Below are positions 15,786 to 25,298 of a stretch of 54,670 nt of DNA, piece after piece. Where the stretch lies: contig JAJRUM010000046.1 of assembly GCA_024277815.1 (NCBI GenBank), positions 1-54,670 of the forward strand. Reading direction: 5' to 3'. The translations under genes were made by a program, and so were the position numbers. A model generated the notes under the pieces. That model was not told the origin of the DNA, made no database searches, and worked only from the letters and a program-made list of their open reading frames with translations. The DNA comes from Gammaproteobacteria bacterium (GTDB taxonomy: Bacteria > Pseudomonadota > Gammaproteobacteria > Xanthomonadales > SZUA-36). Position 1 is the first letter of the stretch. The number at the start of each line of letters is the position of its first letter.

Positions 15786-18609
15786 CCGCTACATTTTCAA
15801 TGCAGCGACCGCAAAGCTCGGGGTGCTCATCAGACTGGCCTACATCTTCACGCTGATGCCAGCAACGGACGCACTTAGTGGAGGTGTTTTTCTCGATCCA
15901 GACAAAATAATCCGGAGTCGCATAATGCGCATCAGGGACGATTACCTGGGCGGGTTCCACACTTGCCTCAGAAACAATCAGGATATAGCGCAGTTCATCA
16001 CCCCACTTATCCAGAAACTCCCGGCGGGCGTCATTGCGCGGCTGGATGTGAACCGTGGCCTCCAGTGAGCCACGTATAATTTTATCCCGGCGCAAAGGCT
16101 CTATGGCTTCATTGGTGGTGTTGATCAGGGTGATGGTGTCGTTCCAGAAGTCGCGGTTGTAGGTGCCTTCTTCAAGTACATACAGGCCATCGTACCACTC
16201 GCTCATAAACACACTTTCCGGCCGTTCACCCGGCATCAATTGCCAGATTTCTTCAGCGGTAAAGCTCAGCACCGGTGCGATCCAGCGAACCAGTGCTTCG
16301 AGGATGTGATACATGGCGGTTTGCGCAGAGCGACGCGCAAGACTGTCATGCCCGGTGGTATACAGGCGGTCTTTCAGAACGTTCAGGTAAACTGCGCTCA
16401 ATTCAAGCGCGCAATAATTATTGATCTTCTGGTAAATCTGCATGAACTGGTAATCGCCATACGCTTCGCTGATCTCATCCTGCATCTGCAGCGCCCGGTC
16501 AACAGCCCAGCGGTCAAACGGCAACATTTGCTCTGCAGTCAGCATGTTGGCCGGCTCAAAACCATCGAGGTTACCCAACAGAAACCGTGCGGTATTCCTG
16601 ATGCGGCGATAAGCGTCTGATACCCGCTTGAGAATTTCATCCGATACCGTCATTTCCTGGCGGTAGTCTGCCGCAGCCACCCACAACCTGAGCACATCTG
16701 CACCCAGGGAGTTCATGACCTTCTGCGGGGCAATCACGTTACCCATCGATTTTGACATTTTCTTGCCATCAGCATCGACCACAAATCCATGGGTCAAAAC
16801 CTGCTTGTAGGGAGCCTCGCTGTGCATGGCGACAGAGGTCAGCATGGATGACTGGAACCAGCCCCGGTGCTGGTCAGAGCCCTCCAGGTAAATATCAGCC
16901 GGGCGACGCAATTCAGCGCGCTCATCGAGCACACAACGGTGGCTGACACCGGAGTCGAACCAGACATCCAGGATATCCCGAACCTGCTCATATTCGGACT
17001 CATCAACGCCGAGGCGCGTGTAGATGTCCTCCTCATACCAGCAGTCAATGCCGTCCTGCTCAATCAGGTCGGCAGCTTTATGCATCAGTGCGTTGGTATC
17101 CGGGTGCAACGCTTCACTTACGCGGTGTACAAACAGCGTGATGGGGACACCCCAGGTTCTTTGCCTGGAAATACACCAATCCGGCCGGCCTTCGATCATG
17201 CCGCTGATACGCTCCTCGCCCCAGCCAGGCACCCAGCGGATACCCTTGATGGCCTCCATTGCCTGCGCCCGCAAGCCTTGCTTGTCCATACCGATAAACC
17301 ACTGCGGAGTCACCCGGAATGCCGTCGGTGATTTATGCCGCCAGCAGTGTGGATAGCTGTGCTGGAAAGGCTCATGGTGTAACAGCGAGCCATTCCCCTG
17401 CATCACCTCGATGATGGCATCGTTGGCTTTCCAGACGAACATGCCGGCAAACAATTCTGTCTCCGGAACATACAGGCCATTACCGCCGACTGGGCTGGAT
17501 ACTGGCAGGTCGTAAAGTTTGCCGACCCGGAAATCATCGTCGCCATGTCCGGGGGCAGTGTGTACGGCACCGGTACCCGCCTCGGTTGTTACATGGTCAC
17601 CTAATATCACCGGCACCTGGCGTTGGTAAAACGGGTGCTGCAGTAGCTGGTGCTCCAGCGCCACACCTTTGCAGGTGCCCAGTACATGAGTATCTTCCAG
17701 CCCGATGCGCGCGGCCACAGATGCCTGCAGTTCATCGGCCAGCACGATGGCGATCTTCTTTCCCTGGTAACGGCAACTGACCAGAACATAGTCAAGATCT
17801 GCATGCAGGGCTACCGCCTCATTGGCTGGCAGCGTCCACGGCGTTGTCGTCCAGATCGGGATGCCGATGCTGCCGGAAAAAACCGCTGCCTCAGCCGGCT
17901 CGAGTTGGAATGCCGCCAGTAGTGCCGACTCGTCGACAGCCGTAAACAGCACATCAACAGCGGGGGAAGTCTTGTCCTGATATTCAATCTCCGCCTCAGC
18001 CAGCGCCGAGCCGCAGTCAAAGCACCAGTTGACAGGTTTGACCCCCTGGTCAAGATGTCCACCTTCAATGATTCTGGCCAGCGCACGTACCATGTTGGCT
18101 TCATAGGCAAACTTGTTGCTGGCGTACGGGTCATCCCATTTCCCCAGCACTCCGAGGCGCTTGAACCCTTCACGCTGCAGATCAATCTGGCGGTCAGCAT
18201 ACTCACGGCATTTCTGCCTGAAAGTGCGGGCATCCACCTTGCGGCCAACCTTGCCGACCTTCTTTTCAACCTGTAACTCAATCGGCAATCCATGACAGTC
18301 CCAGCCCGGCACATAGGGAGACTGGAAACCCGCCAGTAAACGGGATTTAACAACCATATCCTTGAGGATTTTATTGACCGCGTGGCCGATATGAATGTCA
18401 CCGTTGGCATAAGGCGGGCCATCGTGCAGTATAAATAATGGCCGGCCAGCCGTATACGCCTGGATCCGTTCGTACAGACTGCTCTCTTCCCATTGCTTTA
18501 ACATCAGGGGTTCGCGATTGGCCAGGTTGGCTTTCATTGGGAAAGCTGTCGATGGCAGGTTGATTGTGTCTTTATAGTCCATGTGTCTGTGCTTGGTTTC
18601 CGGTTTCAA
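15757..18609 (-). CDS. ileS: Isoleucyl-tRNA synthetase
   Basis: 950 residues, full length for the bacterial type I enzyme. The HIGH motif appears in [17 protein letters not shown] near residue 62, the editing domain contains [14 protein letters not shown] near 255, and KMSKS appears in [14 protein letters not shown] near 615. The C-terminal zinc-binding tail has its Cys residues in CVRCWHQ and [10 protein letters not shown]. The gene lies seven bases after the ribF stop region and overlaps lspA, as in many gammaproteobacteria, where the block is co-transcribed. Confidence 0.98.
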   Translation of the reverse strand: MKPETKHRHMDYKDTINLPSTAFPMKANLANREPLMLKQWEESSLYERIQAYTAGRPLFILHDGPPYANGDIHIGHAVNKILKDMVVKSRLLAGFQSPYVPGWDCHGLPIELQVEKKVGKVGRKVDARTFRQKCREYADRQIDLQREGFKRLGVLGKWDDPYASNKFAYEANMVRALARIIEGGHLDQGVKPVNWCFDCGSALAEAEIEYQDKTSPAVDVLFTAVDESALLAAFQLEPAEAAVFSGSIGIPIWTTTPWTLPANEAVALHADLDYVLVSCRYQGKKIAIVLADELQASVAARIGLEDTHVLGTCKGVALEHQLLQHPFYQRQVPVILGDHVTTEAGTGAVHTAPGHGDDDFRVGKLYDLPVSSPVGGNGLYVPETELFAGMFVWKANDAIIEVMQGNGSLLHHEPFQHSYPHCWRHKSPTAFRVTPQWFIGMDKQGLRAQAMEAIKGIRWVPGWGEERISGMIEGRPDWCISRQRTWGVPITLFVHRVSEALHPDTNALMHKAADLIEQDGIDCWYEEDIYTRLGVDESEYEQVRDILDVWFDSGVSHRCVLDERAELRRPADIYLEGSDQHRGWFQSSMLTSVAMHSEAPYKQVLTHGFVVDADGKKMSKSMGNVIAPQKVMNSLGADVLRLWVAAADYRQEMTVSDEILKRVSDAYRRIRNTARFLLGNLDGFEPANMLTAEQMLPFDRWAVDRALQMQDEISEAYGDYQFMQIYQKINNYCALELSAVYLNVLKDRLYTTGHDSLARRSAQTAMYHILEALVRWIAPVLSFTAEEIWQLMPGERPESVFMSEWYDGLYVLEEGTYNRDFWNDTITLINTTNEAIEPLRRDKIIRGSLEATVHIQPRNDARREFLDKWGDELRYILIVSEASVEPAQVIVPDAHYATPDYFVWIEKNTSTKCVRCWHQREDVGQSDEHPELCGRCIENVAGGGEERRIA

Positions 18610-18615
18610 ATCGCT

Positions 18616-19533
18616 TTATGCAAAGCATTCACGTGCCTGTCGCTCATCTTCTCGCATTTGCCTGACGAGGTCATCAATATCTTCAAAATGCTCTTCATTC
18701 CGGAGTTTTTTAACATACTCCACTTGCATTCGCCGACCGTATAGATCTCCTTCAAAATCAAACAGATGCACTTCTGTCAGGAACCCCTCACCACCCACTG
18801 CCGGACGGGTTCCAAGGTTCGCAACACCATGGCGCCAACCGCTGTCGCCCCACCGGGCCCTGACCGCAAATATGCCCTTGAGGGGGCTGGGAAGAACTGC
18901 CGGAAGAATATTGGCCGTGGGATAGCCAAGTTTACGACCCAGTTGGCGGCCACGAATAACCCGGCCCTGGGTACGGTATGGCCTTCCCAGCAGTCGTGAG
19001 GCTTGCAGTATGTCGCCATCGGCAAGGCACTCTCGAATACTGGAACTCGATGCACGCTTGCCTTCAACCTCAATCACGGCAACCGTATTGACCTTGAAAC
19101 CATGCTTCTCACCCGCTTGATGGAGCGAATCCCTGTCACCCTGCCTGGCTTTCCCGTAATGGAAATCTTCACCGATCACGATATCCCCGGGGTCCAGAAC
19201 ATCGACCAACGCCTGAGAGACAAATTCATCGGCGCTCATTTCTGCCAGCGCCTGGTTAAAGCGCAATACCCAGACAAGGTCTATGCCTTCATTATCGAGG
19301 TAAGCCAGTTTTTGACGCGCAGAAATTAACCTGGCTGGGGCAGCATCTGGCCTGAACCAGGCCCCGGGCAAAGGCTCAAATGTCACCACGGCAATCGGAC
19401 GGCGGTTGTCAGCCAACAGCCTGCAGCGTTGAATCAACGCCTGATGCCCAAGGTGCAGGCCATCGAAGTTGCCGATGGTCACCACCGACGACTCCAGTAT
19501 CTGCCTGCCCGGATTGTCTCTGATTAGCTGCAT
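18616..19533 (-). CDS. ribF: Bifunctional riboflavin kinase / FAD synthetase RibF
   Basis: 305 residues from MQLIRDNPG at 19533; the frame extends 14 codons further upstream, but this start fits the family. The N-terminal FMN adenylyltransferase domain has VVTIGNFDGLHLGHQ near residue 18 and SSSIRECLADGD near 160. The C-terminal riboflavin kinase domain follows, with GRVIRGRQLGRKLGYPTAN near 184 and the VHLFDFEGDLYG loop near 255. It makes FMN and FAD from riboflavin. Position between murJ and ileS is the classic gammaproteobacterial order. Confidence 0.96.
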   Translation of the reverse strand: MQLIRDNPGRQILESSVVTIGNFDGLHLGHQALIQRCRLLADNRRPIAVVTFEPLPGAWFRPDAAPARLISARQKLAYLDNEGIDLVWVLRFNQALAEMSADEFVSQALVDVLDPGDIVIGEDFHYGKARQGDRDSLHQAGEKHGFKVNTVAVIEVEGKRASSSSIRECLADGDILQASRLLGRPYRTQGRVIRGRQLGRKLGYPTANILPAVLPSPLKGIFAVRARWGDSGWRHGVANLGTRPAVGGEGFLTEVHLFDFEGDLYGRRMQVEYVKKLRNEEHFEDIDDLVRQMREDERQARECFA

Positions 19534-19624
19534 TGAAGTGCCTGACGTTGAAGTAACCCGGTTGAATGGCCTCATCAGTTTGCCGGGAGGCCCCGTAAAA
19601 GTAGCGAATTATAACAGCCCCGGC

Positions 19625-21184
19625 CTATTTTGCCCCGCGTAGCAGGTCATGTTTTTTAAGTCCGGTCACCATACTGGCAAAGATGTATGCGATCACTCCG
19701 AAAAGAATGCTCAGTCCGAGATTCTTGACCCTGAGCGCAGCACCCGCCTGTAACCAGCTTTCGACATCACGGGTCATGAACAACAACAGCGCCCCCATGG
19801 TTGCGCTACCCAGAATGACGGCTGACCACAACCGCAACCAACCCGCTTCAGGCATGAAGACGGCCTGCTTGCGCAAGCCACTGTACAACAACACAGCATT
19901 CAGATAAGCCGCAGCAGAACTGGCCAGCGCAAGACCAGCATGCGGGCCTTCGAAACCGTAATACAGCAATAGCCCGACGAACAGCAGGTTCAAGGCCATA
20001 TTGGACACCATCGCCGCCACAGCAATTTTGACGGGTGTGCGGGTGTCCTGGCGGGCGTAGTAACCTGGCGCCAGCACCTTGACGGCGATAAAAGCAGGCA
20101 GGCCGGCTGAATAAGCGACGAGGCTGAGTGCAGACATATGCACATCCTCAGGCTGGAACGCGTCGTACTGAAATAACGTTATCAGTATCGGCTCGGCCAG
20201 AATTGCGAGTCCAACTGCTGCCGGTACGGTAATTATCAATGCCAGCCTCAGCGCCCAGTCCAGGGTCGCCGAAAACTCATCAGCACTCGCTCTGGCATGT
20301 TTCTGTGACAAACTCGGAAGGATTACCGTCGCCAGCGCGATACCCAGCACACCCAAGGGAAACTCCAGCAGTCGATCGGAATAGTACAGCCAGGAGACAC
20401 TGCCAGTGACCAGGAATGTCGCGATAATGCTGTCAAACAACAGGTTGACCTGCGCCACCGAGGAACCAAACAGGGTCGGGATCATAAGTTTCATAATGCG
20501 GCGCACACCAGAATGCCGCCAACCCCAGCGCGGACGGGGCATCAACCCCAGTCGCAGCAAAGCTGGCACCTGCAACAACAACTGTGCAAATCCGGCTATC
20601 AACACTCCCCAGGCCAGTGCTGTCACCGGCACCTCCAGGTGCTCTGCAAGCAACAGTGCCGCCGCGATCAGGGAAATATTAAGCAGCACGGGCGTGAGTG
20701 CGGGTATCAGGAAGCGCTCAAAAGTATTCAGAATACCGCCGGCCAGTGCTGTCAGAGAAATCAGCATGATATAAGGGAAGGTGATGCGCAGCATGTCGGC
20801 GGACAGGCTGAACTCAGGGCGGTCATCTGCCAGCCAGCCAGGTGCGAATATTGACAGCACCAGCGGCGCAGCGAAAATACCGAACGCCGTCAGAACCAAC
20901 AACACGGCAGCCAGTGTGCCAGTGACATGATCGATCAGGTCACGCAGCGCTTCGCGGTCACCGTTGGCTTTGTATTCCGACAGTACCGGCACAAATGCCA
21001 GTGAGAACGATCCCTCGGCAAACAGTCGCCGCATGAAATTGGGTATCCGGAAAGCCAGGAAGAAAGCATCGGTCTCGCCACTGGCACCAAACATCCTCGC
21101 CAGTACAACATCCCGGATAAACCCTAATATCCGCGATAGCATGGTTGCACTGCCAACAGTAGCCGTAGATTTCAGCAGCCTCAT
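19625..21184 (-). CDS. murJ: Lipid II flippase MurJ
   Basis: 519 residues with about 14 apolar segments, typical of MurJ (MviN), which moves lipid II across the inner membrane for peptidoglycan synthesis. The N-terminal signature TVGSATMLSRILGFIRDVVLARMFGASGETDAF is split here by its pieces SRILGFIRD and GASGETDAF, and RRLFAEGSFSLAFVPVLSEY follows near residue 53. Conserved charged residues inside membrane segments include the Arg pair RR at about 53. It diverges from rpsT and leads the murJ-ribF-ileS-lspA-ispH block. Confidence 0.97.
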   Translation of the reverse strand: MRLLKSTATVGSATMLSRILGFIRDVVLARMFGASGETDAFFLAFRIPNFMRRLFAEGSFSLAFVPVLSEYKANGDREALRDLIDHVTGTLAAVLLVLTAFGIFAAPLVLSIFAPGWLADDRPEFSLSADMLRITFPYIMLISLTALAGGILNTFERFLIPALTPVLLNISLIAAALLLAEHLEVPVTALAWGVLIAGFAQLLLQVPALLRLGLMPRPRWGWRHSGVRRIMKLMIPTLFGSSVAQVNLLFDSIIATFLVTGSVSWLYYSDRLLEFPLGVLGIALATVILPSLSQKHARASADEFSATLDWALRLALIITVPAAVGLAILAEPILITLFQYDAFQPEDVHMSALSLVAYSAGLPAFIAVKVLAPGYYARQDTRTPVKIAVAAMVSNMALNLLFVGLLLYYGFEGPHAGLALASSAAAYLNAVLLYSGLRKQAVFMPEAGWLRLWSAVILGSATMGALLLFMTRDVESWLQAGAALRVKNLGLSILFGVIAYIFASMVTGLKKHDLLRGAK

Positions 21185-21249
21185 ACCCGTCTAACCCTGC
21201 TTAGCTGCCCTGACGCGGAAAAAAACATGCATTTTTACCTGTTAAATGA

Positions 21250-21278
21250 TTGACCCAGCGAAGAAAAACAATGATACT
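21250..21278 (+). promoter_or_regulatory. Candidate sigma-70 promoter of rpsT
   Basis: TTGACC (21250-21255) and GATACT (21273-21278) are exactly 17 bases apart. The predicted start, near 21285, gives a leader of about 33 bases with GGAG eight bases before the start codon. No other promoter of similar quality is visible before rpsT. Confidence 0.6.
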
Positions 21279-21317
21279 ACGCGGCTAGTTTTTGAACCGT
21301 TTTAATGGAGATATACC

Positions 21318-21578
21318 TTGGCTAACAGTTTATCAGCACGCAAGCGTGCACGTCAGGCCGAAAAGCATCGTTTACGTAACGCCAGCCAGCGTTCACACAT
21401 GCGTACAACGATCAAAAAAGTAATCGCTGCGATTGAATCCGGCGATAAAAGTGCAGCTGAAGCCGCCTATAAGGCTGCTGTACCTGCCATTGACCGTTCA
21501 GTGACCAAGGGCTTGATGCATCGCAACAAAGCTGCGCGGCATAAGTCACGTCTGAACACCCACGTACGGAATATGTAG
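21318..21578 (+). CDS. rpsT: 30S ribosomal protein S20
   Basis: 86 residues, the usual S20 length. The N-terminus [21 protein letters not shown] and the C-terminal [17 protein letters not shown] are diagnostic; S20 binds 16S rRNA early in small-subunit assembly. The start codon is TTG (21318-21320), preceded by GGAG. Escherichia coli rpsT also starts with UUG, and that weak start takes part in autoregulation by S20, so conservation of TTG here may have the same role. Single-gene transcript with a clear terminator. Confidence 0.97.
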   Translation: MANSLSARKRARQAEKHRLRNASQRSHMRTTIKKVIAAIESGDKSAAEAAYKAAVPAIDRSVTKGLMHRNKAARHKSRLNTHVRNM

Positions 21579-21632
21579 TCAACCGGTACTGTTCAATACG
21601 TCTGTATTGATCAATACCTGGACAGATTACAG

Positions 21633-21661
21633 AAAAGCCCTGCCGAAAGCGGGGCTTTTTT
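21633..21661 (+). terminator. Rho-independent terminator of rpsT
   Basis: An 11-bp stem (AAAAGCCCTGC / GCGGGGCTTTT, one T-G pair) around the five-base loop CGAAA, followed by a T run. It lies 55 bases after the rpsT stop and just before the convergent end of obg. Confidence 0.9.
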
Positions 21662-21670
21662 ATGCCGAAA

Positions 21671-22753
21671 CTATGGCTCTGACCCGGTCTGACTATCGCT
21701 GTCAGATCCCGGGACCCATTCCTTTTGTTGTTCCGCCTCCTGCTCCGTCATCAGGTCAAGTGCGCGGCCGATACTTTGTACAAGCTCATCAGTGCCCTGG
21801 CGTGCAACCGAGGAGATCATGAACCAGGGCGGCTTCCACTCCAGATTCCGGACAACCGCGGCAGCAATGGCCTGTGCTTCTTCCTGATCCAGCGTATCCG
21901 TCTTGGTAAACACGAGCCAACGCGGCTTGTCGCCGAGGCCGCTGTCAAAATTCACCAGTTCAGTTTCCAGCTTTCGTACAGCATCTTCCAGCGGCATTTC
22001 ATCGAGTGGCGCAATATCCACCAGGTGCAGTAACAAACGCGTTCTTTGCAGGTGCTTGAGAAATTGCACACCAAGCCCGGCACCTTCTGCAGCGCCTTCG
22101 ATCAGGCCCGGCACATCTGCGATCACGAAGCTACTGTCCATACCCACACGAACCACACCCAGATTGGGGTACAGGGTCGTAAAAGGATAGTCAGCGACCT
22201 TTGGCCGTGCCGCCGAAACCGCACTGATAAGGGTGGACTTGCCTGCATTTGGAAAGCCCAGCAACCCGACATCCGCCAGAACCTTCAGCTCCAGGCGAAG
22301 CTGGATGTCCTCGCCAGGCTCACCGGGGGTGAACTTTCGTGGCGAGCGGTTGGTGGAGCTTTTGAAGTGCACGTTACCCAGCCCCCCGCGCCCCCCGCGC
22401 GCAACCAGCAAGTGCTGGCCATGTTCTGTCACGTCGCCCAGGGCCACACCACTCAGTTCATCGGTTACCACCGTTCCCAACGGAACCCGGATATAGACAC
22501 TCTCCCCTCGCTTACCGTATTTCTCCTGGCCTTTGCCCGGCACGCCATTTTGTGCTTTGTACATTCGCCGGTGACGAAAATCTACCAGCGTGTTGAGCCC
22601 GGAATCCCCTTCCAGGTAAACGCTTCCGCCATGCCCGCCATCGCCACCATCAGGACCGCCATACTGGATAAATTTTTCCCGCCGGAACGACGCCGAACCA
22701 TTACCGCCCTTACCGGCAGTGATGTGAATGGATGCTTCGTCAACAAATTTCAT
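21671..22753 (-). CDS. obg: GTPase Obg (CgtA)
   Basis: 360 residues. The glycine-rich Obg fold occupies about 1-158 ([32 protein letters not shown]), followed by the GTPase domain with G1 [12 protein letters not shown] near 166, G3 DVPGLIEGA near 213 and G4 FTKTD near 285. Essential GTPase that acts in late 50S subunit assembly. The acidic, glutamine-rich C-terminus ([11 protein letters not shown]) is variable in the family. It follows rpmA and rplU, the standard order, but a terminator and a repeat element lie between, so it probably also has its own promoter. Confidence 0.97.
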   Translation of the reverse strand: MKFVDEASIHITAGKGGNGSASFRREKFIQYGGPDGGDGGHGGSVYLEGDSGLNTLVDFRHRRMYKAQNGVPGKGQEKYGKRGESVYIRVPLGTVVTDELSGVALGDVTEHGQHLLVARGGRGGLGNVHFKSSTNRSPRKFTPGEPGEDIQLRLELKVLADVGLLGFPNAGKSTLISAVSAARPKVADYPFTTLYPNLGVVRVGMDSSFVIADVPGLIEGAAEGAGLGVQFLKHLQRTRLLLHLVDIAPLDEMPLEDAVRKLETELVNFDSGLGDKPRWLVFTKTDTLDQEEAQAIAAAVVRNLEWKPPWFMISSVARQGTDELVQSIGRALDLMTEQEAEQQKEWVPGSDSDSQTGSEP

Positions 22754-22781
22754 AAGTGAGCTAAGATTCTACAGTGGGTTT

Positions 22782-22812
22782 AGTATAGTTGATACGCCCT
22801 GCGAGACTGCAA
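22782..22812 (-). promoter_or_regulatory. Possible obg promoter
   Basis: On the minus strand TATACT (22787-22782) is a near-perfect -10 and would start transcription about 22 bases before the obg ATG. The best -35, TTGCAG (22812-22807), is 19 bases away, longer than ideal, so the assignment is tentative. Confidence 0.35.
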
Positions 22813-22814
22813 CG

Positions 22815-22888
22815 CTTCGCGCCGCACATCCATGTGCTCTATCGCGAAGTACCGTTCATCCTGAACATAACCGTTCATCCTGAACATA
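22815..22888. repeat. REP-like palindromic element plus 19-bp tandem duplication
   Basis: Two parts. First, CTTCGCG (22815-22821) pairs with CGCGAAG (22843-22849), and inside it GCACAT pairs with ATGTGC across a two-base loop: an imperfect nested palindrome of the REP type. Second, a 19-bp unit occurs twice in perfect tandem at 22851-22869 and 22870-22888; each copy contains the inverted repeat GTTCA-TCC-TGAAC. The element sits between rpmA and obg, a common place for extragenic palindromes. Whether other copies exist in the genome cannot be seen from this window. Confidence 0.6.
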
Positions 22889-22913
22889 AAAAACCCTGCC
22901 GGAGCAGGGTTTT
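22888..22913 (-). terminator. Rho-independent terminator of rplU-rpmA
   Basis: Minus-strand hairpin with a 10-bp stem (AAAACCCTGC / GCAGGGTTTT), a four-base loop, and a run of six T at its 3' side. It follows the rpmA stop by about 24 bases. Confidence 0.88.
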
Positions 22914-22936
22914 CTGATCCGTACCAGCTAAATGGC

Positions 22937-23200
22937 TCAGGCTTGCGCCTTCTCCACGCTGACAAACTTGCGCTTTGGCATGCCGCGGTGCTGAAACTTT
23001 ACCTTGCCGTCGCTTAAGGCATACAAGGTATGGTCACGGCCAATACCCACGTTCTCGCCCGCATGGAAACGGGTGCCGCGTTGACGAACAATGATGTTGC
23101 CTGCTACCACAGACTCACCACCGTAGCATTTCACCCCGAGATACTTGGGGTTGGAATCGCGACCATTGCGCGTACTGCCGCCTGCTTTCTTATGTGCCAT
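22937..23200 (-). CDS. rpmA: 50S ribosomal protein L27
   Basis: 87 residues. The N-terminus [16 protein letters not shown] is the diagnostic L27 start; this flexible arm reaches the peptidyl transferase centre. [20 protein letters not shown] and [18 protein letters not shown] follow as expected. There is no N-terminal extension of the kind cleaved in Firmicutes. It lies 18 bases after rplU, forming a two-gene ribosomal operon closed by a terminator. Confidence 0.98.
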   Translation of the reverse strand: MAHKKAGGSTRNGRDSNPKYLGVKCYGGESVVAGNIIVRQRGTRFHAGENVGIGRDHTLYALSDGKVKFQHRGMPKRKFVSVEKAQA

Positions 23201-23218
23201 GATTCAATTCCTCTGCAA

Positions 23219-23674
23219 TCAATCTTCGCTTTTCGCTTCGGCTTTTTTAGCCTTGGCTTTGGCTGCTGTTTTCTTTACTGCCGTCTTCTTTACCTTAACG
23301 TCAGCCGCCTTTTTTGCCTCTGGCTTTTCAGCCTTGGCTTTGGCAACCTTTTTCTTTGGTGCTGAAGCAGCAATTCCAGTAATTTCAATCCGGGTAAAAT
23401 CCTGCCGGTGACCCATACGTTTCATATGGTGCTTACGGCGTTTGAATTTGAGAATCCGGATCTTCTCCCCACGACCGTGTTCAACGATAGTGGCCGTTAC
23501 CTTGCCGCCTTTCAGGAAAGGTGATCCAACTTTTACATCTTCACCTTCACCTACCATCAGCACCTGGTCGAGTTCAACCGTGGCACCTTTTTCAGCGTCA
23601 AGTTTTTCAATTTTTAGTACATCTCCAGTGGTAGCACGATACTGCTTTCCACCGGTTGCGAATATTGCATACAT
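23219..23674 (-). CDS. rplU: 50S ribosomal protein L21 with Ala/Lys-rich C-terminal extension
   Basis: 151 residues, against about 103 in Escherichia coli. Residues 1-103 are a standard L21 ([36 protein letters not shown]). The last 48 or so residues are a low-complexity Ala/Lys/Glu tail ([18 protein letters not shown] and similar), resembling histone H1-like tails. Such tails are known on L21 of some proteobacteria and are likely disordered and RNA-binding, but the role is not established. The frame is uninterrupted and the stop is followed closely by rpmA. Confidence 0.96.
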   Translation of the reverse strand: MYAIFATGGKQYRATTGDVLKIEKLDAEKGATVELDQVLMVGEGEDVKVGSPFLKGGKVTATIVEHGRGEKIRILKFKRRKHHMKRMGHRQDFTRIEITGIAASAPKKKVAKAKAEKPEAKKAADVKVKKTAVKKTAAKAKAKKAEAKSED

Positions 23675-23747
23675 GGTAACCTGCTCCGAGGTTCAAAGAG
23701 CCCTACAAAAGGGCGGGAATATTAGCGGTTTTATTCAGTCTGGTCAA
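23675..23747 (-). promoter_or_regulatory. rplU promoter and leader
   Basis: On the minus strand TTGACC (23747-23742) and TAATAT (23724-23719) are 17 bases apart, an excellent sigma-70 promoter; transcription would begin near 23712. The roughly 38-base leader contains AACCT-CGGAGC-AGGTT (23693-23678), a 5-bp hairpin that places the ribosome-binding GGAG in its loop. That arrangement could serve autoregulation by a ribosomal protein, but this is inference. Confidence 0.6.
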
Positions 23748-23852
23748 CCTCTGTGGAACGAAAAGAAGCTGATTCTTTGCTTTACCCTAAATACTTCACT
23801 CCGATACAAAGAAGGGTATAGTAGATGGTTGGAAATCGTTTTGGCATATTTG

Positions 23853-25271
23853 ATGCAAACCATAAAAATTCGCGGCGCTCGCACCCACAATCTGGCAAAT
23901 ATAGATCTGGACCTGCCCCGGGACAAACTGATTGTATTTACCGGGCTTTCCGGCTCCGGAAAGTCTTCACTGGCTTTTGATACCATCTATGCTGAAGGCC
24001 AGCGACGATACGTTGAGTCACTGTCGGCGTACGCCCGCCAGTTTCTGTCAGTGATGGAAAAACCGGATGTTGACCATATTGAGGGCCTTTCACCTGCCAT
24101 TTCCATTGAGCAGAAATCGACCTCACATAACCCGCGCTCCACGGTCGGCACTATTACAGAGATCTACGATTACCTGCGACTGCTGTTTGCCCGGGTTGGC
24201 ACACCTTGCTGCCCTGATCACGGACAACCACTTGAAGCACAGACTATCAGCCAGATGGTCGATCAGGTGATGGCGTTGCCGGAAGGCACCCGGATGATGC
24301 TGATGGCCCCGGTGGTACGCGACCGCAAAGGGGAGCATGCCCAGCTATTTGATGAACTCAGAGCGCAGGGCTTCGTGCGCGTCCGCGTTGATGGGCAGAT
24401 TTACCCGGTTGACGACGTACCCGTGCTCGAACTGCGCCGCAAACATACCATCGAGGTCGTTATTGATCGCTTCAAAGTACGCCCTGACCTGAAACAAAGA
24501 CTGGCCGAGTCATTCGAAACTGCACTTATCCTGTCTGACGGCCTGGCATTGCTGTCGCCCATGGAACAAATGGATACAGAAGATGCTGGTGTAAACCCGG
24601 GCTTCACGGAAAAACTGCTCAGCTCCCGCTACTCATGTGTGCATTGTGACTACAGCCTGCAGGAAGTCGAGCCACGCATGTTTTCGTTCAATAACCCCAA
24701 CGGTGCCTGCCCGGGTTGTGACGGCCTTGGCGTTGCCCAGTTCTTCGACCCCGATCGCGTTGTCAGTAACCCTCACGTCAGCCTGGCCGGCGGCGCCGTG
24801 CGCGGCTGGGATCGTCGCAACGCTTATTATTTTCAGATTATCAAGGCCCTTTCTGCACATTACGGGTTTGACATCGAAGCGCCGTTCGAGTCGCTAGCCG
24901 AAAAACATCGGGATATTATCCTGCACGGCAGCGGTGATGAGATCATTGAATTCACCTATTTTGGGGAGCGTGGCACACAGAAGCGCAAGCATCCCTTTGC
25001 CGGCGTGATCCCAAACCTGGAACGCCGTTTCCGCGAAACCGATGCCCGCATTGTACGTGAGGAACTGAGCAAATATATATCTCAAAAGCCCTGCCCTGAC
25101 TGCCATGGACAACGCCTCAATCGAGAGGCTCGCCACGTGTTTGTAGCCGACACCAATTTACCCACAGTCACCGGTTGGCCAATATTGCGTTGCCTGGAGT
25201 TTTTTGCCGGGCTCCACCTGAGCGGCAACAAAGGTGAGATCGCGGCAAAAATAGTCAAGGAGGTGCATTAA
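23853..25271 (+). CDS. uvrA: Excinuclease ABC subunit A, N-terminal part (ends at in-frame TAA)
   Basis: 472 residues from [17 protein letters not shown]; the frame is open further upstream but that part is unrelated and overlaps the rplU promoter. UvrA is the ATP-driven damage sensor of nucleotide excision repair. Visible here: Walker [10 protein letters not shown] (31-39), [19 protein letters not shown], the UvrB-binding region ([20 protein letters not shown]), a zinc-type motif ([16 protein letters not shown] followed by CPGCDGLG) and [10 protein letters not shown]. Translation meets TAA at 25269-25271 within [18 protein letters not shown]; homologues usually have Glu or Asp there. The rest of the protein continues in the same frame. 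Confidence 0.9.
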   Translation: MQTIKIRGARTHNLANIDLDLPRDKLIVFTGLSGSGKSSLAFDTIYAEGQRRYVESLSAYARQFLSVMEKPDVDHIEGLSPAISIEQKSTSHNPRSTVGTITEIYDYLRLLFARVGTPCCPDHGQPLEAQTISQMVDQVMALPEGTRMMLMAPVVRDRKGEHAQLFDELRAQGFVRVRVDGQIYPVDDVPVLELRRKHTIEVVIDRFKVRPDLKQRLAESFETALILSDGLALLSPMEQMDTEDAGVNPGFTEKLLSSRYSCVHCDYSLQEVEPRMFSFNNPNGACPGCDGLGVAQFFDPDRVVSNPHVSLAGGAVRGWDRRNAYYFQIIKALSAHYGFDIEAPFESLAEKHRDIILHGSGDEIIEFTYFGERGTQKRKHPFAGVIPNLERRFRETDARIVREELSKYISQKPCPDCHGQRLNREARHVFVADTNLPTVTGWPILRCLEFFAGLHLSGNKGEIAAKIVKEVH

Positions 25272-25298
25272 CGCCTGCAGTTTCTTGTCAATGTTGGA

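Noticed and set aside
22046..22759. A 237-codon plus-strand ORF antisense to obg
   Set aside because: Antisense to the conserved GTPase and without recognisable domains.
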